Below are positions 34,229 through 43,950 of a DNA stretch of 64,000 bases, piece after piece. The stretch's first letter is position 1. Each line of letters opens with the position of its first letter. The position numbers and the translations under genes were made by a program. This DNA comes from an uncultured Bacilli bacterium. Lineage in GTDB: Bacteria > Bacillota_I > Bacilli_A > RF39 > UBA660. The notes beneath the pieces were generated by a model that was not told the origin of the DNA, made no database searches, and saw nothing but the letters and a program-made list of their open reading frames with translations. The stretch spans positions 1-64,000 of the forward strand of contig CAKOYD010000001.1 in NCBI GenBank assembly GCA_934130545.1, read 5' to 3'.

Positions 34229-34861
34229 TTAGTCCTTTCTGGCTATTAATTTATTTATTTTTATGCCTTTATTACTAAATTTTTCTTCATACTCAGTCAT
34301 AATATTATCAATATCATTTAAACTGTGTAAATCATTAGTCATAAATTCAATATTATAGCCATGATTAGTTAAACTTTCTAATGAAAAATTAAATAAATCA
34401 ATATTATCTGTTTTCATTATTATATATTTATTATTTTTAAAAATATGTTCATATTTATCTAAAAAGACATAACTTGTTAATCTTCTTTTATAGTGTCTGT
34501 CTTTGGGCCATGGGTCAGAAAAGTTTAGATAGATTCTGTCGACTTCGTTATCAAATACTTCTTCAATTCTTTTAGCGTCCATTCTAACTAATTTTAGATT
34601 ATTAAGTTCTAATTCATTAGATTTTTGAATGGCACGAACTAGAACACTGTCATATTTTTCTATTCCTATAAAGTTAATATTTGGGTATTTTATGGCGTTT
34701 TCAACAATAAACTTACCTTTACCTATTCCTATTTCGATATATATTGGATTATCATTATTAAATACTTTATTCCAATTACCTTTATTTATATATGGGTCTT
34801 CTACGTAATAAAGACCTTTTATAATTATTTCATTAGCACCTTTTACATTTTTTAATCTCAT
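34229..34861 (-). CDS. trmB: tRNA (guanine-46-N7)-methyltransferase
   Basis: 210 residues with the SAM-binding IEIGIGKGKF (GxGxG) near 48-57 and the TrmB signature LNFSDPWPKDRHYKRRLT at about 123-140. It methylates G46 in the tRNA variable loop. The ribosome site is AAAGGAG. It is co-transcribed with murF. Confidence 0.97.
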   Translation of the reverse strand: MRLKNVKGANEIIIKGLYYVEDPYINKGNWNKVFNNDNPIYIEIGIGKGKFIVENAIKYPNINFIGIEKYDSVLVRAIQKSNELELNNLKLVRMDAKRIEEVFDNEVDRIYLNFSDPWPKDRHYKRRLTSYVFLDKYEHIFKNNKYIIMKTDNIDLFNFSLESLTNHGYNIEFMTNDLHSLNDIDNIMTEYEEKFSNKGIKINKLIARKD

Positions 34862-34910
34862 AAGTACTCCTTTACTGAATTATATTATATCATTAAATTA
34901 TATAAATTAA

Positions 34911-34940
34911 AATAACATCTATGTTTTATTAGATGTTATT
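34911..34940 (-). terminator. terminator of htrA
   Basis: 11-bp stem AATAACATCTA / TAGATGTTATT followed by TTAATTT; the T tract is modest. Confidence 0.6.
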
Positions 34941-34947
34941 CATATTA

Positions 34948-36066
34948 TTATTTATTTTTACCTAGGGTAATACTTGTCGTTGTTTCTTTATTATTTCTAA
35001 TATAGGTTACGTTTATTTTATCTCCTACTTCATATTTATATAGTTCATATCTAAATTCTGCTAGTGAAGAAATTGATTTATCGTTTAGTTTTGTTATAAC
35101 GTCACCTTTTTGTAATTTAGCTTTTTCAGCAGGAGAGTCTTTGACAACTTCAATAATTACGACACCGTCATTAACATTTTCCGGTAAAGTTATGCGGTAT
35201 TGCCATAATGCGTATGTTTCAGTTGCGTCAACCATGCTGATACCAACATATGGTCTTTGAATTGTTTCACCTTTTTCAATTTTTCCGGCATAATCTAAGG
35301 CATCTTCAATTGGAATAGCAAAGCCCATGCCTTCAACTTCATCTTGAACTATTTTTAGAGAAATTATACCAATTACTTCACCATTTACATTACATAATGG
35401 TCCACCACTGTTACCGGGATTAACGGCAGCATCTATTTGTAATACTTTCATATAGTAATCATAAGTATTCCCTGAATGGCTAACGCCAACCATTCTATCT
35501 TTTCCAGAGATAATTCCTTTTGTAACTGTGCCAATATATTCTTTACCCATAGGAGAACCAACGGTAAATATAGTATCGCCTAATTTAATATCATTACTGC
35601 TACCTATTGATACAACACCAGTTGAGGAACTAATATCCATTGATAATACTGCAATATCCGAATATGCTTCTCCTCCTACGATAACAGCATCAACAAATGT
35701 TCCATCGTTAAAACCAACTTTTACTTTGTCTGCACCCTCTATAACATGATTATTTGTCATTATATAGGCTTTTTTATTGTCTTCTTTATAGATAAATCCT
35801 GTCCCAGTAGATTTTAAAGTATCATTACTATATGACATAATTATTACTGTCTTATTATATACTTTATCTACTGATGATGAGATACTAGTTTCCACTAATG
35901 ATGATTCAGTGATATTTTTGATAACACTTTCTACCGGAGTGTTTGATACAACGATATATGCTCCCAACATAGAACATACTAATGATAATAAAATTGTTGT
36001 TATTAATAATATGCCGGCGTTATTACCTTTTTTTGCTTTTTTCTTTTCTAATATTTGTTCTTCCAT
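34948..36066 (-). CDS. htrA: HtrA/DegP-like membrane-anchored serine protease
   Basis: 372 residues: one N-terminal membrane segment (17-41), a trypsin-like domain with the catalytic triad H107 (TNNHVI), D137 (SDIAVL) and S220 (NPGNSGGPL), and one PDZ domain (about 280-370). It degrades misfolded envelope proteins, with the active site outside the membrane. It follows the Abi_2 gene by only 15 bases, so readthrough from that gene may contribute to expression. Confidence 0.95.
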   Translation of the reverse strand: MEEQILEKKKAKKGNNAGILLITTILLSLVCSMLGAYIVVSNTPVESVIKNITESSLVETSISSSVDKVYNKTVIIMSYSNDTLKSTGTGFIYKEDNKKAYIMTNNHVIEGADKVKVGFNDGTFVDAVIVGGEAYSDIAVLSMDISSSTGVVSIGSSNDIKLGDTIFTVGSPMGKEYIGTVTKGIISGKDRMVGVSHSGNTYDYYMKVLQIDAAVNPGNSGGPLCNVNGEVIGIISLKIVQDEVEGMGFAIPIEDALDYAGKIEKGETIQRPYVGISMVDATETYALWQYRITLPENVNDGVVIIEVVKDSPAEKAKLQKGDVITKLNDKSISSLAEFRYELYKYEVGDKINVTYIRNNKETTTSITLGKNK

Positions 36067-36081
36067 TATTATAACCTCTTT

Positions 36082-37008
36082 CTATAAATCTAATAAATCT
36101 AAATAATTTTTAGGAATACCCATTCTATCTAATATTTTTTCTATTGGGATAGAATCGATTCTTGAATCTAGTAATTCTTTTTCATAATCTATTTCTTTTA
36201 GCATTACTCTAAAGTCTTCTTTTCTGAGTAAGTACTTTAACATTATTATAACCGCAAAAATATCATTCTTACCATAAATATACTCATCATCCATTTTAAA
36301 GATATTTAGTTTTTCATGATATTCAGTGTCAGGTATTACTTTTTCTGTTTTATGATCAAACATAATATCTTCGTGAGCGCATAAATTACGATAGTTAGCT
36401 AGTATTGGTAAGAAGTCTTCAAGGTATTCTGTGCTAACATTAAAGACTGATGCTATTTCGATTTGATCTTCTTTTTTTAATACTGAATATAGTTCACAAA
36501 CAATTCCAAAAGATAATACTTTTACCAATACCCACATAGGAACATAACCATAATTTTTGATATAGTGTAATGTGGCATTATGCTTAGTACCGTTGATACG
36601 AACTTGTCTTTTCATTTTTTCTATTAAATCTTTTACTCTTCTTACTTTACTACGATCTTCAGTAAAATTTTTGGGATTTAAATAGTCTTTTTCTTGATAA
36701 CCATATTTTTTAGATAACTGATAAGAAGTTATAGACTTTAATTGATTTTCAATAATTAATAAATACTTAAATATTATATTTCGCATAGATCTATCAAATA
36801 AAAATAATGCATATAGTTCTTTAAATGTTGAGCCCTTGACAAATGTTTTGTCACTATACGAATTCATAAGTAGAAGACGATAACCATTAATAAAGAAATA
36901 ATTTTCTCTTAGTAATATTTCTTTAGTTTCTTCTTCATCTTCAATTATTAAACCTTTTCTTTTTAATATTTCTACTTGTTCTTCTATTGTTTTAAATTCT
37001 TTTTTCAT
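36082..37008 (-). CDS. Abi_2 (AbiD/AbiF-like) HEPN protein
   Basis: 308 residues, a clear Abi_2 member: N-terminal LRRKG-type region (ILKRKGLII), FDRSMRNIIFKYLLIIENQL (conserved helix, E87), YVPMWVLVKVLSFGIV and the HEPN motif RNLCAH at 207-212. It probably acts as an RNase in abortive phage defence. It is wedged between the amidase and htrA. Unlike the copy at 13655 it has no room downstream for a small RNA (15 bases to the htrA start). The two copies are only distantly alike, so they are not a recent duplication. Confidence 0.85.
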   Translation of the reverse strand: MKKEFKTIEEQVEILKRKGLIIEDEEETKEILLRENYFFINGYRLLLMNSYSDKTFVKGSTFKELYALFLFDRSMRNIIFKYLLIIENQLKSITSYQLSKKYGYQEKDYLNPKNFTEDRSKVRRVKDLIEKMKRQVRINGTKHNATLHYIKNYGYVPMWVLVKVLSFGIVCELYSVLKKEDQIEIASVFNVSTEYLEDFLPILANYRNLCAHEDIMFDHKTEKVIPDTEYHEKLNIFKMDDEYIYGKNDIFAVIIMLKYLLRKEDFRVMLKEIDYEKELLDSRIDSIPIEKILDRMGIPKNYLDLLDL

Positions 37009-37075
37009 GCTTTATACCACACCCTATTTATTCATCTATGTATATTTTCTTACTATTTAAGTATACTACATTTTT

Positions 37076-37735
37076 TTAATTATTTAAATATTTTTTTATA
37101 CCTTTGACAATAGAAATTGATAATTGTTCTTGATAATCTTTATTTATTAATTGTTTTTTATCACTATAGTTAGATAAGAAGCCGGCTTCAATTAAGACTC
37201 CCGGGATATCGATATGGCGATACATATAATAACTATTATCTTTTTTTAAATCTCGAACATTCTTTATATCACTCTTTAAAGTTTCGGTTAAAGTTTGAGC
37301 TAGAGTTTTATTTTCTGGTAATTTAGAGTTATAGAATACTTGTAATCCGCGCCATTTGTCTTCAGTAGTAGAATTTAAATGAATTGATAAGTATAAATTA
37401 CACTTTGAGGAGTTTATTATCATAGCTCGTTTATATAGATCGTTTCTTTTACGCATGGTGGTAGTTTTAGTTAGTTCATAGTCGCCATCTCTTGTTAAAA
37501 CAATGTATGCTCCATGTGATACTAGTTCTTTACTAATGGCATTTACTATTTCTAGGTTAATATTTTTTTCGTGGATGTTTCCAGCGATGGCCCCACTGTC
37601 AACGCCACCATGTCCGGCATCTAAACATATTGTCTTGCCTAGTAATGATTGGTCTTTAACAATAGCATTTACTTTAGAGAAACTAAATATTAAAATAAAA
37701 AACATAACTATCATTAGAGATTTATATTTATTCAT
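37076..37735 (-). CDS. N-acetylmuramoyl-L-alanine amidase (Amidase_3, CwlD-like)
   Basis: 219 residues: a signal peptide or anchor (1-24) and an Amidase_3 domain with zinc ligands H42 (DAGHGG), E56 (IHEKN) and H119 (LSIHLN), and catalytic E183 (LIEAGFLSN). No cell-wall binding repeats follow, as in CwlD. It cleaves the MurNAc-L-Ala bond in peptidoglycan. The ribosome site AGGTGAT lies seven bases before the ATG. Confidence 0.93.
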   Translation of the reverse strand: MNKYKSLMIVMFFILIFSFSKVNAIVKDQSLLGKTICLDAGHGGVDSGAIAGNIHEKNINLEIVNAISKELVSHGAYIVLTRDGDYELTKTTTMRKRNDLYKRAMIINSSKCNLYLSIHLNSTTEDKWRGLQVFYNSKLPENKTLAQTLTETLKSDIKNVRDLKKDNSYYMYRHIDIPGVLIEAGFLSNYSDKKQLINKDYQEQLSISIVKGIKKYLNN

Positions 37736-37819
37736 ATATAATCACCTAATTAAGTATATGTTTTTGGATGTTATTATAACTAATCTTAAATATGTAAGAA
37801 TAGCAGCATTTTAATATTT

Positions 37820-37864
37820 TTATTCAAAAGTTCTTTCATAGGAATATTTGTATTTATTATCCAT
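37820..37864 (-). pseudogene. remnant of a Fic-family toxin start
   Basis: Fourteen codons, MDNKYKYSYERTFE then TAA. The ATG overlaps the stop of the VbhA-like frame (TTATGGATAA), the spacing expected of an antitoxin-Fic pair, and the Tyr-rich opening resembles Fic proteins of this type. Nothing of the catalytic domain follows before the amidase gene. Confidence 0.35.
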
Positions 37865-38057
37865 AAATTCCTCTATACTTTTCTATAATTTTTCTACGTT
37901 CTACTTCAGTTGTAGATTTGCCAATTATACAATTATAAAGTTTTCGTTTTATTTCTTTAGTTAATGGCATGCCCTCTTGAGCCATTGCACCATCTACTTT
38001 TTTTATTTTTTCTTGTATTTCTTGTTCTGTTTACTTTTTATTATTAATTAAAATCAC
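37857..38057 (-). pseudogene. broken VbhA-like antitoxin gene
   Basis: This lies in the 417-base gap between the amidase and the unknown gene at 38153. From a GTG at 38055-38057 the frame runs eight codons to an in-frame TAA (38031-38033), then 57 codons in the same frame: VDGAMAQEGMPLTKEIKRK, then CIIGKSTTEVERRKIIEKY. This resembles VbhA-type Fic antitoxins, whose inhibitory motif is S/TxxxEG/N; here the Ser is Ala (AMAQEG). The early stop and the lack of a toxin suggest decay. A TATAAT at about 38088-38093 may be its old promoter. Confidence 0.5.
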
Positions 38058-38152
38058 TCACTTTCTTAAGCCTTTTTGATGTATATATTATACCGTAAAT
38101 TGCTTAATATATCATCAGTTTTAGGATAATAAGAACACTTATCATATTGTAA

Positions 38153-38923
38153 TTATATATCAATATTTTTAGACCTTTCCATTAAATTGTTATGTGCATC
38201 TCCCTTTACTTTTATATAATCTAAAAATTCGTTTAAGTACTTTAGCATTTTTTCATTATATATTGTCAATGTATACTTTTGACCATTGCAAATTTTTAGA
38301 TTTAGTATCTTTTTATTATTTGAATCACATAAGTTGACATCTAGATTAATGATATAGTAATCATCTCTTTTGACAATTTTATAAAATGCAATATTACTAT
38401 ATGCGGACTCTAAAAACAGAGAATCACCATCATTTTTATATGCTTCGCTACTATTAATAAACCAACTATATGAATTATCTTCAACTATTTTTGCAATTTT
38501 AAATAATATTTTTAGATCATTAGTTTCAAATAAAAATTCATATTTTGGATTTAGATAATTATTAAATATTTTTATTGCACTTGAATCATTATTTATTGCG
38601 TCAAGTAAAAAGGTACCATCTAGAAACAATTCAGGGCCAAAATAGCTTTTAATTTTAATAGATTCGTCTAAACCATTCCTAATTACTCTATTTTTTTCGT
38701 AATTTACTAATATCCAATCATTAGGAATATAATCATCAACAATAATCATTTCATTTGAATTGAAAAAATTTAAAGAATTATTATAACTAGTAAAATAATA
38801 CTTCTTATTTTTTATTTCAATAATTGCATATATTTCAAATTCTTTGACATCTATTCCTTTTTCATATTGAAATATCTTATATTTATGTAAAAATTTTTTT
38901 ATATTTGCTATTTTAGCCCTCAT
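38153..38923 (-). CDS. unknown 256-residue protein
   Basis: I do not recognise this protein. It is soluble, rich in Asn, Ile, Lys and Phe, with no signal peptide, membrane segment or catalytic motif I can point to; predicted mixed alpha/beta. A very good ribosome site (AAGGAGGAAG) shows it is translated. It stands next to a decayed antitoxin-toxin remnant and before a large membrane-anchored zincin (60-base gap), so it may be accessory cargo. Confidence 0.7.
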   Translation of the reverse strand: MRAKIANIKKFLHKYKIFQYEKGIDVKEFEIYAIIEIKNKKYYFTSYNNSLNFFNSNEMIIVDDYIPNDWILVNYEKNRVIRNGLDESIKIKSYFGPELFLDGTFLLDAINNDSSAIKIFNNYLNPKYEFLFETNDLKILFKIAKIVEDNSYSWFINSSEAYKNDGDSLFLESAYSNIAFYKIVKRDDYYIINLDVNLCDSNNKKILNLKICNGQKYTLTIYNEKMLKYLNEFLDYIKVKGDAHNNLMERSKNIDI

Positions 38924-38983
38924 TTTTTATCTTCCTCCTTAACGTTTAATTTTAAAATTGAAAAGGTACTTAATAAACTTATT

Positions 38984-41431
38984 CTACTTATCAATTTCCG
39001 TATAATCTATAATACTATTATTGTCAAAATCATAATCAATCAGTAATATTTTTGTCTCCCCTTTATAATATGCCATAAATGATAAGTATGGTTTGTTATC
39101 TATTATGATAAAATTACCAAAGTCGTTATAGAAGTAATAGTCAGGGAACTTTTCTTTAAATATTTTTTTAATAGTATCATTATTACTTGTTATAGTTTTT
39201 AATTCATTACTATATTTTGAGTTAGAAAAGTCTTTTTTATATCCTATTAAACTTCTTAATATATAAGTAAATTTATTATCTTGTAAGAATTCATTACTGT
39301 TTTGATATTTATATAAATCTATGATAGCATCTACTAAAAAGATAGTATCATCATCGTTATAATAGCCTATTTTAGTTCTTTTAGTTAGACTTTCTATTAC
39401 TTTTTGAGTATCTTCAAAACTATATCCCATATCTAACCATATTTTTTTGAAGTAGGTATCACTTTCAAAGAACCATTTATTTATTTCTTCTTGACTATAG
39501 ATATATTCAAGGGCTTCTAATATTAATGGTGCTGGTGAATAAGCTTCTATTTCTTTAGTAAAATATTTACCTGAATATAATTCAGCACCCGCTTCGGTAA
39601 TAAAGTTTGTTTCAATACTAAGTATTTCACATTGGGAAGAATAGTTTGTTTGAATAGTATACTTATTATCACATTTATATAAATGATATCGATAGTTATT
39701 ACTATTAAATGAATAATCAATAAAATGAGTTAGTTCGTGATATAGAGTTCCGGTATCTTTTTCGCCTAAGTTTATTCTAGTATTACCATCTTCATATGTT
39801 GCAGCTACTCCAGGATCTAAATCATCAGTATAAACAATATTTAGTTCTTTTAATTTCTTTAATAAACTTATTTCATTTAGATATTTTTTATTATCAATAA
39901 TTATTTCAAATATATCTAATACTTGTTTTTTATAATCTAATAATTTATCATTGTTTTCTATTATATAAGCATATTTATTAAAGAAATCAATATTATCTTT
40001 TATTTTAGTTTCCATACTTTTTAATTCATATTTATCTATTATTTCATTAGTGTTAATATCTAGTTCTTCTTTAGTATTAATATTAATTTCTGGATTAGTT
40101 CCTAGTAGATAAATATAAGTATTAAATACGGTAGTGGCAACAATATAATTTTCTTTAACTATTATTTTATCATAGATATTACTTGTTATTTTTTTACCAT
40201 TGCGATATAGTGTTTTATTATAATTAGTATCTGAAACGTTGCAATAATTATTATATGGACATTCTATATATTCAAATTCTGGGGATATTTTTTCTAGTTT
40301 ATTATTAGTAAAATAGAATGTTTGATTATCTGTATTATATTCTTTATATATATTATTATTTATAAAATAAGTGATACTTCCTGTTTTTATTTCTTTACCT
40401 TCTTTATTATATATTTTACTAGTACTTTCGTTTTCGTTATAAGTATAAGATATTATATATTCTCCTTCTTTGGCAAATGTGTTAGCACTTAATATTTGAT
40501 TATTTATATATAAAACACTATTTTCATTATCTGAACCCATTATTATATCAGTAAATAGTTCTTCATAATATAGCATACATTTATCAATAATTATATTATT
40601 TTTATTATCTAGTAGTTTACCTCCTACTTCACAACTAGTATTATCCATATGATATTTATTATTTATTTTAGTGTTATTTTTATATATCTTATCATTGTAT
40701 ATATAAATAGTTTCATTGTCTTTAGATATTACTAAGTTTCTATCTATATTAATATCTTTTATAACTGTTTCTTTTTTAATTGTATCATATATATCATATT
40801 TATTATTAACTTTAATAATTATATATCTTGATTCTTCATTTTCTATTTCAGTAGAAATGTATTCATCAAAGTTAGTGTATACTTCTTCTTTAGTATTTAA
40901 GTTTATTATTTTATTATATTGCTTATCTTTAAATGTCATAATTAAGTTATCATTTATTATTTGACATAGATATAGTTCTTTATCGTTAAAGTAATCTGGT
41001 AATGTATATATTTCATTCATATTGCTGTTATATACTTTATTATCTATTATTAAGTATTTAGTATTATTATATAGTGATGTTAGATATTTACCGGTAATTA
41101 TTTCTTTACCATTTTTATCAATAACTAGCGTTTTATCTTCATTAGTTATTATTATATAGTTATTATATATACTATATTCAGTAAGTTTATCTTCATAAGT
41201 ATATAGTTTATTCTGAGATAAGTCATAGGTAGTAAAACCATTATCATTTTTAACGATATAAAAGTCATTACCTACTTCGACATTAAGACTATTTATAACT
41301 ATTGTGTTGTTAATATTTAATACTGGTTCTTTTAAATTATTTTTCTTTGGTAGTAATAAGTAAGTAGTTGTTCCAATACTTATACCTAATATAATTACTA
41401 AAATTATAACTATTAATTTCTTTTTCTTCAT
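38984..41431 (-). CDS. membrane-anchored zincin metalloprotease-like protein with beta-propeller-like region
   Basis: 815 residues. N-terminal membrane segment (6-26), then about 420 residues of short beta repeats (YIVKNDNG, LVIDKNGKE, IYNKEGKEI and similar), like a propeller. A helical stretch (460-535) and a zincin core follow: HELTH at 565-569 (zinc ligands H565, H569 and catalytic E566), with a probable third ligand in ITEAGAEL (613-617). The C-terminus (700-815) returns to short beta segments. The catalytic part is extracytoplasmic. The substrate may be cell-wall or surface protein, which is inference. Confidence 0.7.
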   Translation of the reverse strand: MKKKKLIVIILVIILGISIGTTTYLLLPKKNNLKEPVLNINNTIVINSLNVEVGNDFYIVKNDNGFTTYDLSQNKLYTYEDKLTEYSIYNNYIIITNEDKTLVIDKNGKEIITGKYLTSLYNNTKYLIIDNKVYNSNMNEIYTLPDYFNDKELYLCQIINDNLIMTFKDKQYNKIINLNTKEEVYTNFDEYISTEIENEESRYIIIKVNNKYDIYDTIKKETVIKDINIDRNLVISKDNETIYIYNDKIYKNNTKINNKYHMDNTSCEVGGKLLDNKNNIIIDKCMLYYEELFTDIIMGSDNENSVLYINNQILSANTFAKEGEYIISYTYNENESTSKIYNKEGKEIKTGSITYFINNNIYKEYNTDNQTFYFTNNKLEKISPEFEYIECPYNNYCNVSDTNYNKTLYRNGKKITSNIYDKIIVKENYIVATTVFNTYIYLLGTNPEININTKEELDINTNEIIDKYELKSMETKIKDNIDFFNKYAYIIENNDKLLDYKKQVLDIFEIIIDNKKYLNEISLLKKLKELNIVYTDDLDPGVAATYEDGNTRINLGEKDTGTLYHELTHFIDYSFNSNNYRYHLYKCDNKYTIQTNYSSQCEILSIETNFITEAGAELYSGKYFTKEIEAYSPAPLILEALEYIYSQEEINKWFFESDTYFKKIWLDMGYSFEDTQKVIESLTKRTKIGYYNDDDTIFLVDAIIDLYKYQNSNEFLQDNKFTYILRSLIGYKKDFSNSKYSNELKTITSNNDTIKKIFKEKFPDYYFYNDFGNFIIIDNKPYLSFMAYYKGETKILLIDYDFDNNSIIDYTEIDK

Positions 41432-41482
41432 ATAATCATCCTATTCTACTTTTATTATAACATAAATATTTCTTTAACAAAT

Positions 41483-41532
41483 AAAAAGCATAACTTAATT
41501 AGAATTTTACATCTAATTAGTTATGCTTTTTT
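41483..41532 (-). terminator. terminator of the transglutaminase-like gene
   Basis: A stem of about 20 bp (AAAAAGCATAACT / AGTTATGCTTTTT plus AATTAGA / TCTAATT, with one bulged base) and a T tail. It contains the stop codon of the gene. Confidence 0.85.
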
Positions 41533-43136
41533 ACTAATACTCTCTTTTTATGAGAGATAGATATTCTTGAGTTTTTTTCTAGTGTATCTTGTATATTTTT
41601 ACTATAGGCAAATAAATTATTTTTTATATAATGACCTAGATAGCCATTATTGTTTAGGCATCTTTCATCAATTCTTTTTCTGCTTAAGAAGATGTTTGGT
41701 AAGAATGGGTTGTTATCTTTTAAAATATCAAAATCAGTATAGATAGTATTTTCTAATAGTTTATAGCCGGATTTGTAAGTAATATATTCATATACTTTAT
41801 AAGAATATAGTCTAGAGTCATAGTTGTTGGTTTCTTCTACGACAAGTTTAGTGCCATTACCTCTAGTATAAGTTTTTGTTTTATCATTTAGTTTATTTAC
41901 TATTTCTTTATTGTCTACAATAGCACATATTCTGCCATTTTCATCAATTACTCCTGTACCTAAGAAACCTTTGCTTGTTTGAGAACTTTGTTTGATATTC
42001 TCTTCAGAAAATATATGAGTAGTTATTACTCTTAAGTTATATATACTTATTGATTTATCATATTCAGATAATCTCTTTTTTATAGATTCTAATTTCTTAC
42101 TATTTCCATATTTAGAATATCTGTTCTTTTCTCTAAGTAGTTCTTCCTTTTCTTCATACGTAAACATATCTTTATTTAATTCGAATGTCGCATACACTAT
42201 TTGAGGGTTTAAATTATCTAGCGAAGAGATAATATATTTTATTACTTTTGTTTGATTTATTATTTGACAATCACATTCTGTTATTAGGAATTCTGTGCCA
42301 TCATCTCTTTTGAATATGCAAATAGGTCCGGTATATTCTTTGGAAATTGAAGCTTGCTTTACTAATCTGTTTATTGCCTCATCAACTAGATTAGATAGTA
42401 ATGTATAGTCTGTTATTTGTTCATTTGTTCCGGGTGTGTATCTTTTTAAAAAGAAAGGTTTATTGAAAGAAACATCTAAAGACTTACTGTAGGAATTACC
42501 ATGACTACCAATATCAATAGTAATATCTATTGGGTAATATTTACCATTTAATTTAACAATATTCCATGCATGATTAAGCATTCTTTTTTGGGAGTTTCTT
42601 TTACCAAAATATCCTTCGACAAACATGCATTCTATTTCTACTTGATCACATAGTTCTTTTAATATCATAGCATATCCACCACAAGTTGTTTTAGTAGTAT
42701 ATAAGCCTGTTAGATTTCTTATATCGTATTCATCAGCGTATCGATATTTATTATCATAAATAATTTTTGCTCTTATTTCATTTAAGAAATATACTAGTAT
42801 TTGTTCTTTAGTCCAATTCTTATGAATTCTTTTAATTATATTATTTATTTCTTCAGATATTAAAAATACTTGGTCAATAGTATAAAGATTACTATATTTA
42901 TGAATATATTTACTACCAATATCATTTTTTAATCTTTGCTTATCATAACCGCCTTCTATTTTGACTAGAGTTCTTGAACGATCAATAATATTGTTAAGTA
43001 ATTCTACTTTAGAATCTTTAATGTTAGGAATAGTTATAATAATTATTTTATGAGGGCATTTAATTAATAAATCATTTGCTTTAGCAATTACTTCTTCATT
43101 TATAGTTTTAGAATCAATAGTTAGACATTTTGGCAT
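41517..43136 (-). CDS. transglutaminase-like (papain-fold) protein
   Basis: 539 residues without signal peptide or membrane segment, so probably cytoplasmic. A transglutaminase core at about 105-210 has the catalytic triad C152 (TTCGGYA), H189 (NHAWN) and D204 (YPIDIT). The remaining 330 residues are unrecognised, with an odd mixture of beta segments and a basic end. Bacterial members act as cysteine proteases or amidases more often than as cross-linkers. It stands alone between terminators. Confidence 0.75.
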   Translation of the reverse strand: MPKCLTIDSKTINEEVIAKANDLLIKCPHKIIIITIPNIKDSKVELLNNIIDRSRTLVKIEGGYDKQRLKNDIGSKYIHKYSNLYTIDQVFLISEEINNIIKRIHKNWTKEQILVYFLNEIRAKIIYDNKYRYADEYDIRNLTGLYTTKTTCGGYAMILKELCDQVEIECMFVEGYFGKRNSQKRMLNHAWNIVKLNGKYYPIDITIDIGSHGNSYSKSLDVSFNKPFFLKRYTPGTNEQITDYTLLSNLVDEAINRLVKQASISKEYTGPICIFKRDDGTEFLITECDCQIINQTKVIKYIISSLDNLNPQIVYATFELNKDMFTYEEKEELLREKNRYSKYGNSKKLESIKKRLSEYDKSISIYNLRVITTHIFSEENIKQSSQTSKGFLGTGVIDENGRICAIVDNKEIVNKLNDKTKTYTRGNGTKLVVEETNNYDSRLYSYKVYEYITYKSGYKLLENTIYTDFDILKDNNPFLPNIFLSRKRIDERCLNNNGYLGHYIKNNLFAYSKNIQDTLEKNSRISISHKKRVLVKKHN

Positions 43137-43192
43137 GTTATAGCACTTCCTTTAATGCCTACTATAATACTATATATCTGGTTATTTAGCAA

Positions 43193-43876
43193 TTAATTTT
43201 TTTCAAATACGGTTAGTTTATTATTATTATCAATAGTCGCTAAGATAATATTATTACAGTTAGTATATCCTAAAACTTTTAATTCTTTAGCTAACCAAGA
43301 TTTATCTTTCTTTATTTTAGTTAGTGTTTTTTCCATAACTTTAGTATCTATTATAACATTATAAACTAGGCCAGTATTGGTTAACTTAGCTTTTACATCT
43401 TTCTTAGTAGCAGGTTGTTCTAGTTCTTTGGGAAGAAATGATATTTTACCATTAGTTTCCATAATAGCATAATCAATATTTGTTATATCATAATATCCCA
43501 TAATTCTAGCTTCAGATAATAATTCATTAATATCTAGATTAGTTTTTCTTAGATTATCCACTATTATTTTACCTTTATCAATTAATGTTGTAGCACGTCC
43601 ATTAAAGAATATTCGTAGTTTAATATTTTTTTGACATACTTTAGATATTAAGACAGATATCGTTGTATAGATAATTAATGATAAGATACCTGCAAAGAAA
43701 TCTTTTTCAATATCTAGTGAGATATCTGCAACAATGCTACCAATGGTTATACCAGTAATATAGTCATAAAAATTCATTTGAGATAGTTGTTTCTTACCTA
43801 TTATTTTTATTAAGATAAATAATATAACTAGAGTTGAGAATGTTCTTATTATTATTTTTATTGTTTCTGTATCCAT
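43193..43876 (-). CDS. DUF421 (YetF/YrbG-like) membrane protein
   Basis: 227 residues: three membrane segments in the first 85 residues and the DUF421 cytoplasmic domain, with the GKKQLSQMNFYDYITGITIGS signature split across 27-47 and INELLSEARIMGYYDITNID. Function unknown; Bacillus relatives have been tied to spore or envelope properties. The GGTGA ribosome site is typical here. A terminator separates it from valS. Confidence 0.88.
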   Translation of the reverse strand: MDTETIKIIIRTFSTLVILFILIKIIGKKQLSQMNFYDYITGITIGSIVADISLDIEKDFFAGILSLIIYTTISVLISKVCQKNIKLRIFFNGRATTLIDKGKIIVDNLRKTNLDINELLSEARIMGYYDITNIDYAIMETNGKISFLPKELEQPATKKDVKAKLTNTGLVYNVIIDTKVMEKTLTKIKKDKSWLAKELKVLGYTNCNNIILATIDNNNKLTVFEKN

Positions 43877-43920
43877 ATTTTCACCATTTATATTATTAGC
43901 AGTTTAAATATTTTTATAAG

Positions 43921-43950
43921 AAAAAACAAGATAATTATTAATTACCTTGT
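43921..43950 (-). terminator. terminator of the HD-valS operon
   Basis: 10-bp stem ACAAGGTAAT / ATTATCTTGT (one G-T pair), loop TAATA, then TTTTTT. The stem includes the valS stop. Confidence 0.85.
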
